Counted from the first letter of the stretch, positions 54,234-62,605 are shown. The stretch: DNA of 64,000 nt from JANQPA01 sp964548175 (GCA_964548175.1 CAZJQS010000024.1:1-64000), one strand, 5' to 3'. Numbers and translations: made by a program. Notes: generated by a model not told the origin, from the sequence alone.

Positions 54234-55861
54234 ACCGAATCCTATTATTTTGTTGTCTGTTCAACCTTTGCTATCCTTTTTCGATCGCAGCACAAATCGA
54301 CAATCCCATGCCAGATAAGATCAGGCCTTCCGGATTGTTGTACCAACTTGAAGAAGTTTTCACCATACAAAAAAGCGCCGTTGAAACGCCGCTGGCCCGC
54401 ATTAACATGCTTAGGGAATCGCCCGATAACAGCAATCGTCTTTTTGTCATAGACCTGAACGGCTTCTTATGGCAGATCGATCAGGAAGAGCAACAGCTAT
54501 TTTTAGCGATCAAGCAATATTTTAATCGTTTCATAGATGCTCCAGGGAAAGGAACGGGCTTCGGCGCCTTTGCCTTTCATCCTGGATTTAAAAAAAACGG
54601 CAAGTTTTATACCTCTCATGCAGAATTGCCGGATAGCGCCCCGGCTGATTACGTTCCTCCAGTAGATAGCGAGATCAGCATGCAATGGGTATTGGTCGAG
54701 TGGACTATGGATGCCCCTTCTTCTCCAACCTTTTCCGGAACCCACCGTGAGCTATTAAGGGTCGATTTCCCCGGGATTTTACATGGAATCCAGGATATAC
54801 AATTCAATCCCACGGCAAAAGAGGACGACCCCGACTATGGGAAACTGTATGTCTGCTTCGGCGACGGCGCCTCCTCTCTTAATTTACAGGAAGATAATCT
54901 GCAAAACAAGGCTTCCTATCTTGGAACCATCTTCCGTATTGACCCCCTGGGAAATAACAGCCCCAACGGACAGTACGGCATCCCCGCGGACAATCCTTTC
55001 TTTGATGAGGATAACGTACTAAAGGAGATCTATTGCTACGGCTTCAGAAACCCTCATCGCATCTCCTGGGATACGGAAGCTGACCAGCTGATGCTGATAG
55101 CAGACATAGGCGAAAAAAACCTGGAAGAAGTCAATATCGGCCATCCCGGAGCAAACTATGGATGGGAGAAAAGAGAAGGCACCTTCCTCTATGACCGCTC
55201 TAAAGGAAGGGATTTTGTCTATCCTCTGCCTCCTGATGATCCTTCTTTTGGTTTTACATATCCGATAGCCCAGTATGATCACGATGAAGGTCTGGCTATC
55301 GTGGGTGGTTACGTTTATCGGGGAAGCCTTTTTCCGGACCTTTACGGGAACTACATTTTCGGAGACATCCCCTCCGGTCGGGTATTCCACTTTCCGGTAG
55401 CCGATGTTGAAGAGGGCAGGCTGGCAGAAATTAAAGAACTCAATTTTTTGGACGACAAAGGAGACCGAACCACCTTTCTGAAAATAGTCAACGGCGACAG
55501 GGCCGACCTTCGCTTCGGCATAGACGATAAAGGAGAGCTCTATTTTCTGACCAAAGCAGATGGAAAAGTTCGTCGCCTGAAAGCCAATCCTCTGACAACG
55601 ACCAGCAAGGCCAGTCCAGTTGCAGCATCTCTTCTCATTTCCCCTAATCCGGTAATTGACAGGTTGCACTTCACCTGGCCGGAAGCTATTAATTCAAGAG
55701 CAATCGTTACCATCATGAACCTGGAAGGAAAGTTGATCCGGAATAAGGAAATCTTTTTCCCTCATAATTACCTAGACGTAAGCGGGCTGCTGCCCGGAGC
55801 ATACATCATAAGCCTTCAATCTCAAAATCAAATTTTCAATCTACGATTCATCAAGCAGTGA
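54230..55861 (+). CDS. PQQ-dependent sugar dehydrogenase-type protein with T9SS sorting domain
   Basis: This 543-residue protein has a signal peptide (1-21, FSIAAQ) and a six-blade propeller of the glucose/sorbosone dehydrogenase family (PF07995): RESPDNSNRLFVIDLNG, FGAFAFHPGF, GFRNPHRISWDT, ADIGEKNLEEVNIG, GANYGWEKREG, GGYVYRGSLFPDLYGNYIFGD. A T9SS type A sorting domain follows (about 465-543, LLISPNPVIDRLHF). These enzymes oxidise sugars with PQQ and pass electrons to outside acceptors. Presence in a pectin locus is unusual; it could oxidise reducing ends or free sugars at the surface. Some family members lack activity, so the role is inferred. Confidence 0.82.
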   Translation: MNRILLFCCLFNLCYPFSIAAQIDNPMPDKIRPSGLLYQLEEVFTIQKSAVETPLARINMLRESPDNSNRLFVIDLNGFLWQIDQEEQQLFLAIKQYFNRFIDAPGKGTGFGAFAFHPGFKKNGKFYTSHAELPDSAPADYVPPVDSEISMQWVLVEWTMDAPSSPTFSGTHRELLRVDFPGILHGIQDIQFNPTAKEDDPDYGKLYVCFGDGASSLNLQEDNLQNKASYLGTIFRIDPLGNNSPNGQYGIPADNPFFDEDNVLKEIYCYGFRNPHRISWDTEADQLMLIADIGEKNLEEVNIGHPGANYGWEKREGTFLYDRSKGRDFVYPLPPDDPSFGFTYPIAQYDHDEGLAIVGGYVYRGSLFPDLYGNYIFGDIPSGRVFHFPVADVEEGRLAEIKELNFLDDKGDRTTFLKIVNGDRADLRFGIDDKGELYFLTKADGKVRRLKANPLTTTSKASPVAASLLISPNPVIDRLHFTWPEAINSRAIVTIMNLEGKLIRNKEIFFPHNYLDVSGLLPGAYIISLQSQNQIFNLRFIKQ

Positions 55862-55946
55862 GGCTGCAATAATGACCATCTTTTAGATTGTTTCGACCAA
55901 CCGGAAAGTTGGTTTGGTATACTCTTAGCCAAAAAAAAACGATAAA

Positions 55947-57791
55947 ATGAACCTTCTTCGATTTACAGCTCTTTGTCTTTGGCTATTATTAGGATCAAAG
56001 GATAGAGTGCTTTCACAAAACTGCAACATGGATGCCATCGTTGCTCAAGACGGCAGCGGCGATTACACCTCAATCCAGGAAGCCATTGATGCAGCACCCG
56101 ACCACGGAACCGGACCCTATCGCATTTTTATAAAAAACGGCATTTACACAGAAAAGCTTTTTTTTGAAAAGAGCTTTATCACCCTGATCGGAGAAGAACG
56201 GGAAAAGACAGTCATCACAGCGGCCATTCTTCGCAGAGCCTGGCGAGAGGAAAACCCTGATGACTGGGGCGCCGCCACTGTGAACATCCGCAACCAGGTC
56301 ACCGACCTCACCTTTGCGAATCTGACCATTCAGAATAATTTTGCGGAGGTTTTCCCTGATTTTCCGAACAATAATGATCACAGTTTTGCTATTCGCGGGG
56401 GTGGCCACCGCATCATTCTCCTCAACTGTACCGTTGTAGCCACAGGAGGCGACACCCTAAGTCTCTGGAATACGGACGGCGGAATGTTCTATCACAATAA
56501 TTGCTATTTCGAAGGATATGTCGATTATGTAGCGCCCCGTGGTTATTGTTACATCACCGAAAGTGAGTTTTTCGGATACAACTCCACTGCAAGCATCTGG
56601 CATGACGGCAGCGGAGGGGAGGATCATAAATTAGTTATCCGGCGTTCCAACTTCGACGGCAAACCAGGCTTCGCTCTGGGGCGGCATCACCGGGATGCCC
56701 AGTTCTATCTGCTGGATTGCTTTTTTTCTGAAAACATGAAAAACCAAAAGATCTACTGGGAAGGCCGGGACGAGATCCAATGGGGGCCTGAGCGGATTTA
56801 CTATTACAATACACACCGCCCCGTTTTCGACTGGCCCTGGCATCGCGACAATCTCCATGACGCTCCGGGCGCTCCGGATCCGGAAGATATTACCGCATCA
56901 TGGACCTTTAACCGTGAATGGGACCCTGAATCCCAACTGGACGGCCTGTTGCCGTTTGCTTTTCTACCCTCCCCTTCGAATAAAGGCTGCAGCTCACTGG
57001 AGCCTGTATTGACCTGGGCGTCCGGCCGTTGCGTAAGCCGTCATTTGGTTTATTTTGGAAAAAAAGAAAAAGAGCTTTCTTTAGTCAGCAGCCAGGATTC
57101 CTCGTTGTATTATCCTGCTGATCTTGAAGAAAACTCTATTTATTTCTGGCGAGTGGACGAAGTCACTGACAAGGACACCATCACTGGGCCACTCTGGCAA
57201 TTTCGGACCGAAAAAACGGTCGACCTTTCTCCTAACCCAGGCTTCAATCCCGAGCCGGAAAACGGCGCAGCCTATTTCACCCGACTGGTACGCCTGGGAT
57301 GGGACTTTGATCCCTGCACGGCAGACTCATTCTATGTCTATTTCGGGGAAAAACCGGAACAGCTAAGCCTTCGGTCAGTAGAAAAATATGGGGCATGGTA
57401 TGCAGCCGGATTGAAAAATGATTCTACCTATTACTGGCGCGTGGATGCTAAAAACGAATTCGGTGTAACCCAAGGGGAGGTCTGGTCTTTTACATTGAAC
57501 CCATCCACTACTTCTGTAAACCAGCAGGGGCAGTTAAACTTCAAATTCGATCAGAATTACCCCAATCCTTCCTCTGGGAAAACTTATTTAAACTACCGCA
57601 TACCTGAAACAGATACCGTGCTTATCCAGCTGTCAGCCTCTAACGGCAGTTTCCTCAAAACCTTACAAGCAGGCAAACAGGCAGCGGGATCACACCTGTT
57701 GGAAGTAGATATCTCCACTTTTTCAGGATTATTATTATGTACCATGACCTATCAGGGACAATCCAGGACGGTTAGAATTATTGCGCAATAA
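55947..57791 (+). CDS. CE8 pectinesterase-type protein with paired Ig/Fn3-like modules and T9SS sorting domain
   Basis: This 614-residue protein has a signal peptide (to about 24). A CE8 beta-helix starts AQDGSGDYTSIQEAIDAAPD, with GGDTLSLWNTDGGMFYHNNCYFEG, then GYVDYVAPRG (Asp near 192) and the Arg region GFALGRHHRDAQFYLLDCFF. The usual QDTLY and VDFIFG motifs are changed to GDTLS and VDYVAP, so it belongs to a divergent subfamily. Two similar modules (about 350-430 and 445-530), each with YFG(K/E)K and YFWRVD/YYWRVD, precede the T9SS sorting domain (about 535-614, NYPNPSSGKTYL). It should remove methyl esters so that PL1 and GH28 can act. Confidence 0.87.
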   Translation: MNLLRFTALCLWLLLGSKDRVLSQNCNMDAIVAQDGSGDYTSIQEAIDAAPDHGTGPYRIFIKNGIYTEKLFFEKSFITLIGEEREKTVITAAILRRAWREENPDDWGAATVNIRNQVTDLTFANLTIQNNFAEVFPDFPNNNDHSFAIRGGGHRIILLNCTVVATGGDTLSLWNTDGGMFYHNNCYFEGYVDYVAPRGYCYITESEFFGYNSTASIWHDGSGGEDHKLVIRRSNFDGKPGFALGRHHRDAQFYLLDCFFSENMKNQKIYWEGRDEIQWGPERIYYYNTHRPVFDWPWHRDNLHDAPGAPDPEDITASWTFNREWDPESQLDGLLPFAFLPSPSNKGCSSLEPVLTWASGRCVSRHLVYFGKKEKELSLVSSQDSSLYYPADLEENSIYFWRVDEVTDKDTITGPLWQFRTEKTVDLSPNPGFNPEPENGAAYFTRLVRLGWDFDPCTADSFYVYFGEKPEQLSLRSVEKYGAWYAAGLKNDSTYYWRVDAKNEFGVTQGEVWSFTLNPSTTSVNQQGQLNFKFDQNYPNPSSGKTYLNYRIPETDTVLIQLSASNGSFLKTLQAGKQAAGSHLLEVDISTFSGLLLCTMTYQGQSRTVRIIAQ

Positions 57792-57873
57792 CGGGCAGGC
57801 ATCACCGGAATTTTTTTCGGTTTCGCCAAAACCTGTACCCGCCAGGAGTGTTTCAAGCAAAAAAGTCAATTTC

Positions 57874-58731
57874 ATGCAAAAGAAAATAAACACCCTGCAC
57901 CAGGCCGTCTACGATCCCATAGCCGACCTGTCCACCTGGCGGGCCATGCCCACCCGTTCGATCCATAACCTGGATCCGTTTTTGTTCCTTAACCACCACG
58001 GTCCTCAGAAATACGGTCCCAATAATAACGGCCTTCCCTTCGGCCCTCACCCGCATCGTGGGTTTGAAACGCTGACCTTCATCTTGCAGGGTGACATCAC
58101 CCACAAGGATTCCGTAACCGGAGAGAGCGTCATCAAAGCCGGCGGCATCCAATGGATGACAGCGGGAAAAGGACTTATTCATGCTGAGGTGTCTTCCGAT
58201 GAGTTCAAACAGAAAGGGGGCATGGAAGAGGTCCTCCAACTGTGGATGAACCTGCCCGCAAAATACAAGATGGTTGAGCCAAACTACATCGGCCTTCAGA
58301 AAGAGGCTATTCCGGCCATTTCATTAGATGATGGAAAAGTCACGTTACATCTGGTTTCCGGGAAATACCAGGAGCAGGAGGGCCCCGTTGATTCCATCAC
58401 CAATTTATTCACCTCCACCGTCGACCTAAAAAAAGACGGACGATTTGAGGACAGCATCCCGGCAGGAGATCAGGTGCTCTTCTACGTCATTAACGGCGCC
58501 GTGGAGGCCAACGGCGCAGTAGTCGAAACACATCAACTAGCTGAAATGAGCCTGGAGGGAGAAACGATAGAAGTCATTGCTCAGGAAGACAGTCAGCTTA
58601 TTTATTGCTATGGCGAGCCTTTTAATGAGCCGATCGTAGCGCATGGTCCTTTCGTTATGAATACGGAGGCGGAGATTCGGGAGGCGATTCACGATTATCA
58701 GAGCGGGAAGTTGGGGAGTATGCGGTTGTAG
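57874..58731 (+). CDS. Pirin family protein
   Basis: This 285-residue bicupin protein has the metal site in FGPHPHRGFETLTFILQG (two His) plus GLIHAEVS (His) and a Glu nearby. The pirin signature ITHKDSVTGESVIKAGGIQWMTAGKG is present. Pirins are cytoplasmic iron-binding proteins; some have quercetinase activity. ATG at 57874 is chosen since the family starts there. It is on the same strand 82 bases after the pectinesterase and ends before the convergent SDR gene with a bidirectional hairpin between, so it may be the last gene of the pectin transcript. Confidence 0.9.
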   Translation: MQKKINTLHQAVYDPIADLSTWRAMPTRSIHNLDPFLFLNHHGPQKYGPNNNGLPFGPHPHRGFETLTFILQGDITHKDSVTGESVIKAGGIQWMTAGKGLIHAEVSSDEFKQKGGMEEVLQLWMNLPAKYKMVEPNYIGLQKEAIPAISLDDGKVTLHLVSGKYQEQEGPVDSITNLFTSTVDLKKDGRFEDSIPAGDQVLFYVINGAVEANGAVVETHQLAEMSLEGETIEVIAQEDSQLIYCYGEPFNEPIVAHGPFVMNTEAEIREAIHDYQSGKLGSMRL

Positions 58732-58742
58732 TGAATTTGGGA

Positions 58743-58797
58743 GCAAGTTGGGAAACTTGCCGTAAGTATTGGCTGGCGGTTGCCAACCGCCGCCAGC
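58743..58797. repeat. Two short perfect inverted repeats behind the pirin gene
   Basis: The first hairpin has arms 58743-58749 and 58754-58760 (GCAAGTT/AACTTGC). The second has arms 58775-58781 and 58785-58791 (GGCGGTT/AACCGCC). Together with the 28-bp hairpin that follows they form a cluster of three palindromes in 150 bases, typical of an intergenic repeat element. Confidence 0.5.
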
Positions 58798-58829
58798 GAG
58801 TTTTGGCTGGCTCGGCTTAAATAATTCTA

Positions 58830-58888
58830 TTTTTTGAGTTTTTCGCCGAAGAAAATCTGTGATTTTCTTCGGCGAAAAACTCAAAAAA
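58830..58888. terminator. 28-bp perfect hairpin, bidirectional terminator
   Basis: The arms 58830-58857 and 58861-58888 are perfectly complementary, with a TGT triloop and T/A runs at the outer ends. It lies between the convergent pirin (stop 58731) and SDR (stop 58980) genes. The flank 58810-58838 matches 5507-5535 exactly, and the loop is shared with the hairpin at 5533-5579. Confidence 0.8.
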
Positions 58889-58979
58889 GAATTTTATTAG
58901 CTGCGCAAACGAGTACAATGACTTTTTACACAACCCCACCAGCGGGGAATTCAGGCCTTTCGGCCTTAATATTGGCTTA

Positions 58980-59666
58980 TCAAGGCGTCGAGGTCGACAC
59001 CGGCAGCACCTTGCCATTAAAAAACTGCGATCCGGTCAGGGCAAACCCGGCGATGAACTTCGCCATTTGAGCAGAATGCATCGGCGGTTCGAAGCCGGGA
59101 AAAGCTTCGGCCAGCATTTCCGTTTGCACGGCGCCCAGGGCCAGTGCGTTAACGGCGATACCATCGTCTTTTAATTCTTCGGCCAGGCATTCGGTCAGGT
59201 TGCCCAATGCGGCTTTGCCGGCGCTGTAGGCTGATAATCCCGGGAATTTACTGCTGCCTTGAAAGCCGCCCATGCTTGTAATGTTTACGATATGTCCCTG
59301 ATCGCTTTTTCTCATCAGCGGGAGGCACAGCCCGATCAGTTCGACCGGCCCGAAAAAGTTAACCTCGAAGCTCCGCTGCCAGTCGGACCGGCTCAGCTCT
59401 TCAAAGGGTTTCTTCACGAGCAACCCTGCGTTGTTGACCAGGATGTCTATTTTTTCCCAATACCCCAGCTTTTCTTTCAAGCCATCCACATCCGGGCTGC
59501 CCAGATCATACTTCATGTGGTTGATATTGGAATGCAGATTGGCCAGCTCTCTTAATTTAGCCTCGTTCCTGGACAGCACCAGTATCTGATGAGCAGGATT
59601 TTCTGCTAATTGAATGGCCAGATCGCGGCCAATGCCTCGGCTGGCGCCGGTGATCAATATGTTCAT
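58980..59666 (-). CDS. SDR family oxidoreductase
   Basis: This 228-residue protein has a Rossmann fold with the cofactor loop GASRGIGRDLA at residues 7-17, NNAG in ILVNNAGLLVKK, the catalytic Ser in NITSMGG and YSAGK for Tyr/Lys. The set is complete. Specific substrate unknown. It follows a paralogous SDR gene on the same strand with 80 bases between, so the two are probably co-transcribed. Confidence 0.85.
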   Translation of the reverse strand: MNILITGASRGIGRDLAIQLAENPAHQILVLSRNEAKLRELANLHSNINHMKYDLGSPDVDGLKEKLGYWEKIDILVNNAGLLVKKPFEELSRSDWQRSFEVNFFGPVELIGLCLPLMRKSDQGHIVNITSMGGFQGSSKFPGLSAYSAGKAALGNLTECLAEELKDDGIAVNALALGAVQTEMLAEAFPGFEPPMHSAQMAKFIAGFALTGSQFFNGKVLPVSTSTP

Positions 59667-59746
59667 AAATTTATTATTCTGCTTAATTAATGAATTCTAC
59701 CTATATGAAAGCCCTTGCGGGTTTCTACTACTTGCACAGCAAAGCA

Positions 59747-60451
59747 TCAATCCAGATCTCCTTGTTGAGGCCTCAGCACGATCTCCTCCATCACTGCGCT
59801 TCCCGGCAACATAGCCGACTGGTAGATGGCTTGTGCGACAGCCTCCGGCTGCATAAGTCGCTCTTCAGGCAGTTCGACGCCGGCCCAGGAATTGGTCCAG
59901 GTAGGGCCGGGAAGGACGGCGGTGACTTTCACCTGCTTGTCCTTCAGGTCCTCGCGCAGTGCTTTGGTGAAGCCGTACAAAGCAAATTTCGTGGTGGTGT
60001 ACGATCCGCTTTGTGGATAGGCCCTCAGGCTGGCGATGGAACAGATATTAAAAATATGACCTGATCGCCGCCGGATCATACCCTTGACCAGTTTTTTGGT
60101 CAGGTAAAAAGGGCCGAAAAAATTGAGAGCCATCAGGTATTCCATCTCCTCGTCGGTTTCTTCAAGCATTTCGCTGGGGGTAAAAAAGCCTGCATTATTG
60201 ATCAGGATGTCCACTCTATCCCAGTCGGCCTGAATGGACTCGGCAAAAGCATATGCCTGAGCTTTTTGACTTAGATCGGCAGATTGGAAAAACACCTGGA
60301 TGCCGGGATTTTCTTTTTCCAACCTTTGCTGAAGTACCAGCAGTTCTTGCGCTCCCCTTGCACAGAGATACAAATTATGGCCGTTCCGGGCAAATATTTC
60401 GGCAGTAGCCAGGCCAATTCCTTTGGTGGCGCCCGTGATGATGCAATTCAT
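59747..60451 (-). CDS. SDR family oxidoreductase (second copy)
   Basis: This 234-residue classical SDR has GATKGIGLATA near residue 7, ILINNAGFF, Ser in ICSIASLRAYP and YTTTK for Tyr/Lys. It is similar in layout to the SDR at 58980-59666 but differs in the substrate-binding C terminus (TWTNSWAGVELPEERL), so probably a different substrate. Family members of this style are 3-ketoacyl reductase- or sepiapterin reductase-like. Confidence 0.85.
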   Translation of the reverse strand: MNCIITGATKGIGLATAEIFARNGHNLYLCARGAQELLVLQQRLEKENPGIQVFFQSADLSQKAQAYAFAESIQADWDRVDILINNAGFFTPSEMLEETDEEMEYLMALNFFGPFYLTKKLVKGMIRRRSGHIFNICSIASLRAYPQSGSYTTTKFALYGFTKALREDLKDKQVKVTAVLPGPTWTNSWAGVELPEERLMQPEAVAQAIYQSAMLPGSAVMEEIVLRPQQGDLD

Positions 60452-60787
60452 AGTAATTTTTATTTGGGGTTGTTAAAAAGACATTTCGTCAGATTTGCGG
60501 TTAATAAAAATCTTTTTCTTCACCTTCACCGAAGGAAATAAAAGGAAATAAGCTAAGCAAGCCTGAAAAGTCTTTTGAGACAAGCCCGTATCTTCAATGG
60601 GCGGAGTTGCGGCTCCGCCTTACAAAAATGAACACTATTTATAATAATTCAGCCTTAACCTCTAATTTTGGGCTGATTTTAGGACAATAGTAAAACAATA
60701 CCTTTTGTTTAAGCGTATTTTTGTTTTATTCCATGGCAGAGCACTAAAAAATAGTACTTTGCCCACAACATTCACCAGACATACATT
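60452..60787. other. 336-base divergent intergenic stretch
   Basis: It separates the minus-strand SDR pair from the plus-strand ABC genes. It holds a short hairpin with arms 60600-60606 and 60613-60619 (GGCGGAG/CTCCGCC), and a TAC-TTTG -7-like box at 60755-60761 on the plus strand, weak evidence for the ABC promoter. No gene is seen. Confidence 0.35.
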
Positions 60788-61531
60788 ATGAATTTTAAAT
60801 TCCTCACACATTTCGGGCGTTATCTGATCATGATGGGCACTGCCTTTTCCCGACCGGAGAAAACCTCCATATATTACCGGGAGACCATGCGGCAGATGAA
60901 CGATATTGGAGTAGGCTCTCTGACTATTGTCGGGTTGATCGCTATATTCATCGGAGCGGTGACGGCCGTACAGTTTGCTTATCAACTGGACGGCACGCTG
61001 GTGCCAATTTATTATATCGGTTACATTGTCAGAGATTCCACTATCATAGAGCTGGCGCCGACCATCACCTGTCTGGTACTGGCCGGCAAGGTAGGATCCA
61101 ATATTGCTGCCGAGATTGGAGGGATGCGTCAGAAAGAGCACATTGACGCCATGGAGATCATGGGGGTAAACACGGCTGCTTATCTGATCATGCCGAAAGT
61201 AATCGCTGCTTTGATCGTCATCCCTTTGCTGGTGGCCATTGCAGCCTTTGTGAGTGTAGTAGGCGGTTATCTTGCAGTAGTGCCCACAGGATACATGTCT
61301 GATTCATCCTATGTCCAGGGCGTACGCTCTTTTTTCGATTCTTACAATATCTTTTTGATGTTTATAAAGGCAGTCGTTTTTGCCTACCTTCTGACCTCTG
61401 TATCTGCCTATCAGGGTTATTATGTCAAAGGAGGAAGTATAGAATTAGGTCAGGCCAGCACTAATGCCGTTGTTTTCAGTGACATTCTGATCTTACTGGC
61501 CGACTATTTGATCGCCGTTTTATTAACCTGA
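60788..61531 (+). CDS. MlaE-family ABC transporter permease
   Basis: This 247-residue inner-membrane protein has five to six hydrophobic segments. MlaE/YrbE features include TVVQFAYQL-like TAVQFAYQLDG, the conserved ELAPTITCLVLAGKVGSNIAAEIGGMRQKEHIDAMEIMGVN block and MPKVIAALIVIPLL. In other bacteria MlaE works with the ATPase MlaF and an MCE-domain protein in lipid traffic to or from the outer membrane. The ATPase follows 21 bases on; no MCE gene is seen in the window, so which lipid is moved is unknown. Confidence 0.92.
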   Translation: MNFKFLTHFGRYLIMMGTAFSRPEKTSIYYRETMRQMNDIGVGSLTIVGLIAIFIGAVTAVQFAYQLDGTLVPIYYIGYIVRDSTIIELAPTITCLVLAGKVGSNIAAEIGGMRQKEHIDAMEIMGVNTAAYLIMPKVIAALIVIPLLVAIAAFVSVVGGYLAVVPTGYMSDSSYVQGVRSFFDSYNIFLMFIKAVVFAYLLTSVSAYQGYYVKGGSIELGQASTNAVVFSDILILLADYLIAVLLT

Positions 61532-61552
61532 CCTCACAATCGATAAAATCAT

Positions 61553-62317
61553 ATGATACGCACGGAAAACGTACATAAAAATTTTGGAGACAATCACGTG
61601 CTCAAGGGCATTACGACCGAATTTTATACAGGTAAAACCAACCTCATTATCGGTCGTTCCGGAGCGGGCAAGACGGTTCTCTTGAAATTATTAGTCGGCC
61701 TGTTAAAACCGACGCAGGGAAGCATTTTCTACGATGATGTTGATTTTTGTAAGCTGGGAAAAAAAGAAGTCCGCACGCTGCGTATGGATGTGGGCATGTT
61801 GTTCCAGGCATCTGCGCTTTTTGATTCGATGACGGTGGAGGAAAACATCCGTTTTCCATTGGATATGTTCACCAATATGACCCGCAAAGAAAAGCGGAAG
61901 CGGGTGGATTATTGCCTTGAGCGAGTGAGCCTCGGTAAGGTGAACGATCACTACCCTTCTGAGATCAGTGGAGGTATGCAAAAAAGGGTAGGCATTGCGC
62001 GGGCCATTGTCCTCAACCCGAAGTATTTGTTTTGCGATGAGCCGAATTCCGGACTGGATCCCAAAACGGCCATTGTTATTGATGAGCTTATCAGGAGCAT
62101 TACCAAGGAGAATAACATCACCACGGTGATCAACACCCATGATATGAACTCAGTAATGGGCATAGGCGAAAACATCATCTTGCTCCACATGGGCGAGATC
62201 GCCTGGCGGGGCCATAAGGATGAGGTGATGGAAAGTGAAAATGAGACGCTGCAAAATTTTATTTTTGCTTCGCCTTTCCTGCAGGACCTCAGAGACGCCG
62301 CTTTGGAGAAAGAGTAA
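61553..62317 (+). CDS. MlaF-like ABC transporter ATPase
   Basis: This 254-residue ATPase has Walker A GRSGAGKTVLLK (near 35), signature SGGMQKRVGIARA (near 140), Walker B YLFCDEPNSGLDP and H-loop NTHDMNSVMGIG. This wording (PNSGLDP, MQKRV) marks the Mla-type lipid transport ATPases. It forms an operon with the permease upstream and is ended by a hairpin at 62320-62369. Confidence 0.93.
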   Translation: MIRTENVHKNFGDNHVLKGITTEFYTGKTNLIIGRSGAGKTVLLKLLVGLLKPTQGSIFYDDVDFCKLGKKEVRTLRMDVGMLFQASALFDSMTVEENIRFPLDMFTNMTRKEKRKRVDYCLERVSLGKVNDHYPSEISGGMQKRVGIARAIVLNPKYLFCDEPNSGLDPKTAIVIDELIRSITKENNITTVINTHDMNSVMGIGENIILLHMGEIAWRGHKDEVMESENETLQNFIFASPFLQDLRDAALEKE

Positions 62318-62319
62318 GC

Positions 62320-62369
62320 AGAAAGAAAACAAAAAAACGGACGAAGACCATTTTTTTTGTTTTCTTTCT
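62320..62369 (+). terminator. Terminator hairpin between ABC operon and tRNA
   Basis: The stem is 18 bp, 62320-62337 with 62352-62369, A-rich on the left and T-rich on the right, with a 14-nt loop. It begins three bases after the ATPase stop and precedes the tRNA promoter. Confidence 0.7.
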
Positions 62370-62382
62370 TATGCTTAATCCT

Positions 62383-62390
62383 TATCTTTG
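62383..62390 (+). promoter_or_regulatory. Bacteroidota -7 box of the tRNA-Leu gene
   Basis: TATCTTTG fits the TAnnTTTG consensus of this phylum's main sigma factor and lies 15 bases before the tRNA 5' end, a suitable distance for transcription start. A clear -33 TTTG was not found; the upstream stretch is the terminator's T-rich arm. Confidence 0.6.
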
Positions 62391-62404
62391 CATCCCGAAC
62401 ATCC

Positions 62405-62488
62405 GCCCGGGTGCTGAAATTGGTAGACAGGCATGGTTGAGGGCCATGTGTCCGTAAGGGCGTGCGGGTTCGACTCCCGCCTCGGGCA
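62405..62488 (+). tRNA. tRNA-Leu, anticodon GAG
   Basis: The acceptor stem GCCCGGG pairs with CTCGGGC (62481-62487, one G-T), with discriminator A at 62488. D-loop TTGGTAGA. The anticodon stem CATGG/CCATG encloses the loop TTGAGGG, giving GAG, which reads CUC and CUU. A long variable arm typical of Leu tRNAs follows, and the T-arm is GCGGGTTCGACTCCCGC. CCA is not encoded. Confidence 0.95.
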
Positions 62489-62605
62489 CTTTTCAGACAA
62501 GGCTGCCCTGTCCGCTTAAGGCGGATGGGGCAGCTTTATTTTTTTGCAAATGGCGCAAGCGGTATAAACTGCTTCAGGCCGAAGAGACTGCCTCGAATAT
62601 TTACC

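Noticed and set aside
60662..61141. 159-codon open frame antisense to the MlaE-like permease
   Set aside because: The sense frame is a clear MlaE family protein; the antisense frame has no motifs.
62462..62605. In-frame upstream extension of the DUF2236 gene
   Set aside because: It begins inside the tRNA-Leu gene and codes for low-complexity residues not found in the family.
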